Assembly (NCBI GenBank): GCA_000697455.1 | Contig: JNET01034988.1 | Location: 1-12,223, forward strand | Direction: 5' to 3' | DNA from: Basidiobolus heterosporus B8920 | Lineage: Eukaryota > Basidiobolomycota > Basidiobolomycetes > Basidiobolales > Basidiobolaceae | DNA length: 12,223 nt | Part shown: one piece after another, positions 1 to 6,233 of the stretch | How the letters are laid out: the number at the start of each line of letters is the position of its first letter | How positions within the stretch are numbered: position 1 is the first letter of the stretch | The notes under the pieces: model-generated | Databases searched by the model: none | Told to the model about the DNA's origin: nothing | Seen by the model: the letters and a program-made list of their open reading frames with translations, nothing else | Made by a program: the position numbers and the translations under genes

Positions 1-1620
1 CAACACATATTTTATTTGCAGAGATTTTCATGTACTTATTTTAGATAAAACACTCACTACTTACACCTTTCTTTGTTAGGAAGGAGTAATATCTTTGAGT
101 TCTAAGAAACCACCTACTGTTGTACTTCCAATTACCAAAATGGTATATATGGCTGCCTTTGGAGCTACAAAGGAGGTAATGTGATTAAGAAAACCACCTA
201 ATGACTAGATCTAATCTTGTTATTTGTAGAATACTATACTTGACTATAATCAAAGCTCAAGTTTACTTGTCAAGAAACCACTGTTTTCTTCTACAACCAT
301 ACAGATATTAGGTACCATCTATAAGGGAGAATATAGAGAGTAAGTGGGTAGACTTGGTCTATTGTTCAATTGAGCAAATGGAGGCAGCTGTTGTAGCCAA
401 ATATCTAGTTACAGAGATGCTTGTGTATTGAAGAAACTACCTAGGAATAGCTTGTCTGACTATTCAGTTGATTGAGGATTCTAAAACTTACATAATTTAG
501 TACCTGGTTAGTTATGTTAGATATTGCCTATACTTACATATTTACCAACTTTTCCATTCAAACCTACACTCAGACCTTGTTTTGAGTATGTTCAGTAACA
601 TTGAAGTATTGAAATTAATCAACTTCCTCACACACAGTTGAACAATATCAAACTTCTAAACATGTTCCCAGGACTTTTCTTAGTACATTTTACATATCTT
701 ACACAGTACTTTGCTTACTTCTTGAGAGAAGTATGAAAGTTAGCTTTGCAGTTATCCATCAAGAGGTTAAGACCTCATTTTCATCTAATTCTCCAAATCA
801 CTTTCAGCAACTTCCAGAATATCACAGTAATTTCAAGAAGCATGAGAAAGTCAAGTAATTGGGTTACTTCTGAGTGGGAATATTTGGAGTAAAGTCTAAT
901 TGGAGGCTTTGTATATGAAGAAGCTGACAATTGTAATACAAGTGAGAGTTAATATGAGTAACTAGATATTATCTGAGTTTCAATATGTAAAAGGAGTATT
1001 TCTTGCTAGCTTTGATTTACCCAGATTACCTGCCTTTCTAAAAGGTATTCAGTAACCATGAAATCTATAAAGATGTTCCTGTCATCTTACTTAGTACACT
1101 CCACATGTTTCATTAGTTGCTGGTGGACAAAAATTAAGGTCAAGATTACACTCAAAAAAACCATGATTGATTTAACTTGGTAGACTTATATGTGGCCAAG
1201 ACTGTATCTTGCCAATCAAACTACATACACTAACCTGGGATGCCTTGATATGGAATGATACTAGGACTACTAAGTAAATACTGCCAAATTATATTTCCTA
1301 ACTAAATCACATGCAATTATTGTTGATATTTCAGTCATAAGCCAAGTACAATCATGGTCAACTAACAAGGAGTACTTTGACAAAAAGGCGCTACAACCAG
1401 AGCCACTAGCCATTGGAAATCTAGTTTTACTCTAAAACAATAAAGTTATAGGTTTGACAACAAGTGTACTGGGCCTGATGAGATTACACAAACTACAGGC
1501 AACGGAATCTACTGTATCTCAGAATTTGATGGTTTAAAACTATTGGCATTGATGTAGCGATTTCAAATCTAAATGATCTTTATATTTCAAAGACTGTTTG
1601 GGTGTACAGTTCCAACTTCG
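1..1620 (+). mobile_element. Decayed Ty3/gypsy-type retrotransposon relic (integrase region)
   Basis: This stretch has no long open frame, but separate short pieces resemble the integrase part of a Ty3/gypsy pol. Around 345-428 a piece resembles the integrase core stretch that follows the tyrosine/tryptophan-rich strand. Around 1343-1432 a piece containing EYFDKKA and PLAIGNLVLL resembles the region just before the integrase C-terminal module. Around 1462-1540 a piece containing TGPDEI and GNGIYCISEFDGLKL resembles the GPY/F module. The pieces occur in the expected order on the + strand. The element is broken in many places and must be old. No LTR, primer-binding site or target duplication was seen, so both ends are uncertain, and the left part probably continues beyond the window. 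The spacing between pieces is longer than usual for this family, suggesting internal rearrangement. The family call rests on remembered motifs, not a search. Confidence 0.6.
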
Positions 1621-1951
1621 AGAGTCAGGGGCTTTTCAGTAGAAATAAGGGGCTGATATGTGCTTATAGCCATAGTTTCTCAATAATATGAAACTAACTA
1701 GTTGCAAGTTGTCTAACCTTCCCTATTTTGTGTGCAGTTTATCTCTGTAGAGACCAACGTCATTTTGAACATTCAAAATATTGGTCGAGAATTGAAATCA
1801 GCAAAACCTTCAGCATAGTATTCATATCACCAAACCGGTTTTCCAGTCATCCCACTTGACTGCGAAGTAAAAACGGACCAGATTACGATTTCAGGAGCAG
1901 GCTCGGTTATAAAATCGACCTAGTTACTGAGATATCCTCTTTAGATCAAAT
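1621..1951 (+). promoter_or_regulatory. Promoter region of the M28 aminopeptidase gene
   Basis: This non-coding stretch lies between the retrotransposon relic and the aminopeptidase start. It holds two AGGGG elements (1627-1631 and 1648-1652), which match the core of the yeast stress-response element. It also has an inverted CCAAT box (ATTGG, 1780-1784) and a TATA box close to the gene. The core promoter is convincing. The AGGGG and CCAAT matches are short enough to occur by chance. Confidence 0.5.
1907..1914 (+). promoter_or_regulatory. TATA box of the aminopeptidase gene
   Basis: The sequence TTATAAAA lies about 40 bp upstream of the ATG at 1952, so the 5' UTR should be very short. The ATG has A at -3, a favourable start context. 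The hexosaminidase gene has a TATA box at nearly the same distance from its preferred start. Confidence 0.65.
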
Positions 1952-3427
1952 ATGAAGGTACCTATTGCGTTTCTCGCGTTGATCTCTGCTACTAGTGTGG
2001 CTTTGCAGTATGAGGGTCTCCGTTCGGAATGGTTGCAACATAAGATTACTTTGAAGGGACTTCTCCAACATACAGACAACCTCCAACGGTTCGCCAGTCA
2101 AAATAACGATACCAGAGTATTTGGTTCTAAAGGTCACCAACTCACGCTAAATTACATTCAAACGATTGTTGAGAAGGCAGGGTACAACGTCACATTACAG
2201 GAATTCACAGTCCCTTATTCAGAGGTCAAGGCGGAAAAACTAAGTGCTAATGGTAAAGAGTACCGAATTCTTGCAATGCGATTCACTGCTGCTACTCCAG
2301 ACGATGGACTGACTGCACCCCTTATTCTTATCTCAGACGGAACTGGAAATAATGGAACAGCTGGGTGTGAGGCTCGGGATTTTAAAGGGCTTGACCTCAA
2401 AGGAAAAATCGCTCTAATTGAGCGTGGCGGTTGTATGTTTAATGATAAATCAGCCAATGCAGCCAAGTATGGTGCAGTTGCTGCCATTATTTATAACAAC
2501 TCTCGGGGAAACTTCAAAGGAACCCTGGATACCAGAGACACCTCCACCATCCCCACCGGTAGTATCAGCCAGGAAATAGCTCAAGATTTTATCGAGCAAT
2601 TGAGGCATGGGGAAGTAAAGGCCACTCTGAAGATCGCTGAGTTACGTGAGGATAGAAAAACGTATAACATTATTGCAGAAACGCAGGGTGGAGACCCAAA
2701 GCAAGTAATTATGTTAGGATCTCATACTGATTCTGTGCATGCCGGACCTGGTATTAATGACAACGGCTCCGATAGTTCATCGCTACTTGAAGTTGCATTC
2801 CAATTTCGCCATCTTCGCCCAAAGAATAAGGTCCGATTTGGCTGGTGGTCTGCAGAAGAGTCTGGTTTACTAGGCTCAAAGCATTATGTGGGAAGCTTGA
2901 AAAAAAGCGAAATTGCCGATATAGCTGTGATTTTGAATTTCGACATGGTTGCATCACCTAATTACATTATTCGCACATATAATGGCGACTCCAGTGGCCT
3001 CCCAGTGCCAGCCGGCTCGGAAGTTGTCACCAATCTATTTGAGCAGCACTTTAAAGCAAAGGATGTTGTTTATGAGAGTAGTGTTGTACCTTACAGGAGA
3101 ACAGATGTAGGACCATTTGCCGCCGTAGGTATTCCATCTGGTGGTCTGGATACTGGGGCAGAGGAAATCAAAACTGAAGAGCAGGCCAAGTTATTCGGTG
3201 GGAAGGCTGGCGAAGCTTTCGATCCATGTTACCACCTGGCGTGCGATACCACAGCAAATCTTGCCCGCAGAGCATTTCTAATCAATGCTCGTGCGATTGC
3301 GCATGCACTGGCTATCTATTCCCATGATGTGTCAAGCGTTACCAAAGCTCGCGCACCTAAAGGAGTGATGGCTGAAGGAGAAATGACAGATGGCAGATTT
3401 CATGACAGCCCTTTGGCCAGCATTTAG
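1952..3427 (+). CDS. Secreted/vacuolar M28 aminopeptidase with PA domain (leucine aminopeptidase 2 / aminopeptidase Y type)
   Basis: A zinc exopeptidase that removes N-terminal residues from peptides, expected to be secreted or vacuolar. The 491-residue product is close to the usual length of fungal LAP2 and yeast Ape3 proteins. Residues 1-17 form a signal peptide (hydrophobic core IAFLALISATSVA). Residues about 120-225 are a protease-associated (PA) domain, including ERGGCMFNDKSANAAKYGA. The M28 catalytic domain follows, with the expected zinc-site pattern: H258 (LGSHTDSV), D270 (GIND), catalytic E302 and ligand E303 (SAEESG), D331 (NFDMV) and H428 (CYHLACDT). The usual GSG after the GIND motif reads GSD here. 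Five N-glycosylation sequons are present (N52, N79, N134, N182, N271). The gene has one exon, a TATA box 40 bp upstream and two AATAAA signals after the stop. It converges on the hexosaminidase gene. Family assignment is firm; substrate preference and final location are inferred. Confidence 0.93.
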   Translation: MKVPIAFLALISATSVALQYEGLRSEWLQHKITLKGLLQHTDNLQRFASQNNDTRVFGSKGHQLTLNYIQTIVEKAGYNVTLQEFTVPYSEVKAEKLSANGKEYRILAMRFTAATPDDGLTAPLILISDGTGNNGTAGCEARDFKGLDLKGKIALIERGGCMFNDKSANAAKYGAVAAIIYNNSRGNFKGTLDTRDTSTIPTGSISQEIAQDFIEQLRHGEVKATLKIAELREDRKTYNIIAETQGGDPKQVIMLGSHTDSVHAGPGINDNGSDSSSLLEVAFQFRHLRPKNKVRFGWWSAEESGLLGSKHYVGSLKKSEIADIAVILNFDMVASPNYIIRTYNGDSSGLPVPAGSEVVTNLFEQHFKAKDVVYESSVVPYRRTDVGPFAAVGIPSGGLDTGAEEIKTEEQAKLFGGKAGEAFDPCYHLACDTTANLARRAFLINARAIAHALAIYSHDVSSVTKARAPKGVMAEGEMTDGRFHDSPLASI

Positions 3428-3453
3428 CCGTATTGGAATACATTGAATAACTT

Positions 3454-3480
3454 GCACCTCGCACCTCGCACCCCGCACCA
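3454..3480 (+). repeat. Short 7-bp tandem repeat in the aminopeptidase 3' UTR
   Basis: About four consecutive copies of a 7-bp unit, GCACCTC, with the third copy changed to GCACCCC and the last copy incomplete. It starts 27 bp after the stop codon and lies before the poly(A) signals, so it should be in the mRNA 3' UTR. It may be simple slippage; no function can be read from it. Confidence 0.7.
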
Positions 3481-3501
3481 CATATCCTGTACCCTCATTA
3501 C

Positions 3502-3518
3502 AATAAATCTACAATAAA
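3502..3518 (+). terminator. Poly(A) signals of the aminopeptidase gene
   Basis: Two AATAAA hexamers, at 3502-3507 and 3513-3518, lie 75-90 bp after the aminopeptidase stop. Cleavage would be expected near 3525-3545, which is also where the opposite-strand hexosaminidase transcript should end. Confidence 0.6.
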
Positions 3519-3545
3519 GCCGGTTTATCCAATAATGTTGGCATA

Positions 3546-3551
3546 TTTATT
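3546..3551 (-). terminator. Poly(A) signal of the hexosaminidase gene
   Basis: On the minus strand this reads AATAAA, 63 bp past the hexosaminidase stop codon. It faces the aminopeptidase poly(A) signals across about 28 bp. Confidence 0.55.
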
Positions 3552-3613
3552 AAGCTAGTATAAATCAAGATGCTTAATCAGATACTTGTAAATAATCTTG
3601 GGCCAATCCAACC

Positions 3614-5548
3614 TCACGCCTCATAACCGGCGGGGAGGTCACACCATCCCATTTGTTTGACACACCATAGAGGAGCTATGGCAGCACCCTTGATTCCTCG
3701 TCCACCCATACGGTAGCGCCATTCATTGAGTCTAGGGAAAGCACGTTTAACAGAGCCGAAGATGTCGGTATAATTGATAGCACTGTAACCACTCCACATT
3801 ACTTCAGCAGCAGCAGCGGAACGAGGCCACATCTGGACATCGAGGTTGTAGGAATCAACCTGTTCGGTCCATAATGCAACTTCTCCACCTAGCACATGAA
3901 CCCCCTCTGCTTCCGTGAGATTCGCGCGTAGATCATGGGAGTAGATCCTTTGCCAAGTACGATATTTGTCACAGGTTGGGCAGTTCACCCATCCTGGGGC
4001 ATGACGGCCATGTCCGACATCCAAGTACCAATAATCAGACCCAGTTTGAATGATGTCATGTCCTAGACTCACAATGGCTTTTGTGTTTTGACTTCCTGTC
4101 CATTGCTGGACAATGAAATGCTTTGGAATGGTAAGATTAAGGTCCTTGTTCAATACTGCTTCTTCCCAAACCACAGGACGTTTGCCTGCGTTAGAGACAT
4201 AATCGTCCACTTTGTTGTAGAAATGTTGCATAGCCTCAACCACTGTCACATTCTTCTCCTTGAGATTCTTCTGGAATATTTCACTCTCTTTATAGCATCG
4301 CATACCTACTTCATCACCACCAGTGTGAAAGAGCTCATCTGGGAACCAGGAAGCAACTTCCTTGATCAAGTTCTCAGTGACTTTGTATGTGATATCTTGG
4401 GTAACGTCAAATTGGCCACTTGGTGGCTGGTAGTCAATGGCTCTCCATACTGGCTGTACGTTTGCACAAACCAGCATACCCGGGAATGGTAGTCCAGTGG
4501 CGTAAGCATGACCGGGCATTTCGATTTCGGGAACTATGCGTATTCCACGCTACATCAAGCATTCTTAGAACGTGGTGATGGTATCGATCAATTAATCTGC
4601 TAAATTACCTCCAGTGCATAGCTGACCAAATGATGAATATCTCTCTTAGTATAGATCATGCCAGGTATGAACTTGGCGTATGCCATCTTTCGAAGCTGGG
4701 GATATACCTAGAGTAGAATAGATTACTTGATGTGCATTTTAAAATGACTTTGTTTGAAAGCTTACCTCCGATGCAAGGGAGAAGCTCTGAGCGTCTGAGA
4801 GATGAAGATGAAGAACGTTAAATTTGTTCCAGCTTAATGCATCAATCTGTGCTTTCAGTTCTTCTACAGAAAACCAGTTTCGTGTAACATCAAGCATGAA
4901 GCCACGGTGTTTGTAGGACGGTTTATCTTCAATATGCCATGGACCGTAGGAAATGTATCGACCCTATATTTGAACTATGTTAGTGACCAACCGGGTAAGA
5001 GACTGAGAATGGGTAGTTACGATATTTCTTTCATAGTTAACTAACTGGCTGAGTGTTTCTAAAGCACGAAGGGCGCCAAAAACGGTCTTGGACTTGATGG
5101 TTCCGGTGACTGATTTATTGTTCTTCTCACTCTTGGGAATGTCCAAGGAATAGGATTCATCAGTGTCTAGAGTCAGGCTTTCGTTTCCATTCTCAATTTG
5201 TAAGATGATCTTCTTCAACCAGGTTTTACTTTTCTTTACTGGAATGATATTCTTTCTAGCCATCTCCTCACCAGACGAATCAACAGGAGTTTCTGCCCAA
5301 GCGATATACGGGGTCCATTTTTCCTTGATGATCGTTTCACGGTAACGCTTGACGGCCTTCTTGGCGATACCAATATAGTCACCCTTGCCGTGTATCTGGA
5401 ATTCGATAGCACTTGATACCATGATAGTGGAATCCCCTTGGCTGAACTTCTGTGGTCGTGGCCAGATATACGCAGCATCAGAACCAGGAGCCGCAAGGAA
5501 GGGAATGCTCAAACAAAGTAAAGCTAGTGATCGTGAGAAGAGAACCAT
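3614..5548 (-). CDS. Beta-N-acetylhexosaminidase, GH20 family (four exons)
   Basis: Releases terminal N-acetylglucosamine or N-acetylgalactosamine from chitooligosaccharides and glycans; expected to be secreted or lysosomal/vacuolar. Exons are 5548-5021, 4963-4766, 4707-4609 and 4549-3614, with introns of 57, 58 and 59 nt, all GT-AG and in phase 0. The product is 586 residues, normal for fungal GH20 enzymes. The N-terminus is a signal peptide (SLALLCLSIPFLAA), followed by a GH20b-type domain beginning IWPRPQ. The catalytic barrel shows RGFMLDVTRN, PEIEMPGHA and the HTGGDE signature with catalytic D354-E355. C-terminal family motifs ALWTEQVD and PRSAAAAEVMWSG are present. Exon 4 has several N-glycosylation sequons. 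An upstream in-frame ATG at 5572 would add eight residues. It is disfavoured because the TATA box lies only about 20 bp from it, the ATG at 5548 has a better context (ACAACATGG), and the signal peptide then starts cleanly. The gene converges on the aminopeptidase. Confidence 0.92.
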
Positions 5549-5590
5549 GTTGTGTGGAATCGTGCTGAGCATTACATTTCGTGGAGCTTG

Positions 5591-5598
5591 TTTATATA
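5591..5598 (-). promoter_or_regulatory. TATA box of the hexosaminidase gene
   Basis: Reads TATATAAA on the minus strand, about 43 bp before the ATG at 5548 and only about 19 bp before the alternative ATG at 5572. The spacing supports translation starting at 5548. Confidence 0.6.
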
Positions 5599-5658
5599 GT
5601 AAATCTTATGCTCCGACGATCAAAATCAGGAGTTTATTTCAAATAGAGATAATTCAAA

Positions 5659-5682
5659 GAATATCCCTGAGAATATCCCTGG
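5659..5682 (-). repeat. Tandem 12-bp direct repeat in the hexosaminidase promoter
   Basis: Two adjacent 12-bp copies differing only in the last base (GAATATCCCTGA then GAATATCCCTGG on the + strand). They lie about 60-90 bp upstream of the TATA box, where an activator or repressor site would be expected. Adjacent copies spaced about one helical turn apart could hold a protein dimer. The role is inferred from position only. Confidence 0.45.
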
Positions 5683-6083
5683 AATGGATTTTTACGATTA
5701 TTCATTTGGCGCACCTTTTGCTATACAGACTAGTAGTTTGTACATGTCATCAATAATATTAGGCACTTTTGCGGAGTACTTTTGATGTGGATCAGGTAAC
5801 TTGTAGGTGTTGAGTCACATCGATATAACCTAATTGACAGGCAAGTCCCAGGATTGAAGATCATACTGTGGTACAGGCTGCGTTTTCGTATTCGATTAGA
5901 CCTGATTAGCCATGACGGCGGAATGCAAATGTGGTTATATGAAGTTACGTGTTGGTGAATTGGTCCATTGCTGTGGTACGGCCATGTTAAACAAGCGTCA
6001 GCAGAACTTAGGTCATACAACGCAAGTGTACAGAGTATGCAATAAAGCTATTTCAGAATGGGAAACCTAGCACCTGGATCCTG
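5683..6083. other. Intergenic region between hexosaminidase promoter and PPR 3' end
   Basis: No recognised gene. On the + strand a small ATG-initiated frame at 5912-6070 would encode 52 residues with cysteines at positions 5, 7, 20, 21 and 43. It has an in-frame stop just upstream and no nearby TATA box, and its sequence is not recognised. A longer minus-strand frame over about the same place looks like chance. No tRNA or other RNA gene was seen. Confidence 0.35.
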
Positions 6084-6089
6084 TTTATT
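6084..6089 (-). terminator. Probable poly(A) signal of the PPR gene
   Basis: AATAAA on the minus strand, 145 bp past the PPR stop codon at 6234. It is the first exact hexamer seen downstream of that stop, and the distance is reasonable for a fungal 3' UTR. Confidence 0.45.
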
Positions 6090-6233
6090 GATATATTGGC
6101 AGTTAAGCTTATTTCTTGAGAACCTGTAGAGATTATCTGCCTCGAAGGTGTGGACAGAGTGCATGTAGAAGTTCAAATGTTTTGAGGAATCAAATACGCT
6201 CGGCTCTGGCCTAGCTCTACACAAGATCTTCTA

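Noticed and set aside
4088-4492. A 134-codon + strand frame inside hexosaminidase exon 4
   Set aside because: It is the antisense shadow of a conserved catalytic exon.
5549-5572. Hexosaminidase start at the ATG at 5572
   Set aside because: It is in frame, but it lies only about 19 bp from the TATA box and has a poorer context. The ATG at 5548 begins a clean signal peptide.
5385-5756. A 123-codon + strand frame across the hexosaminidase 5' end
   Set aside because: It mostly overlaps exon 1 of a well-supported gene on the other strand and shows no family features.
5730-6020. A 96-codon minus-strand frame in the intergenic region
   Set aside because: The product has no recognisable domain, and the frame is not supported by any promoter or splice signals.
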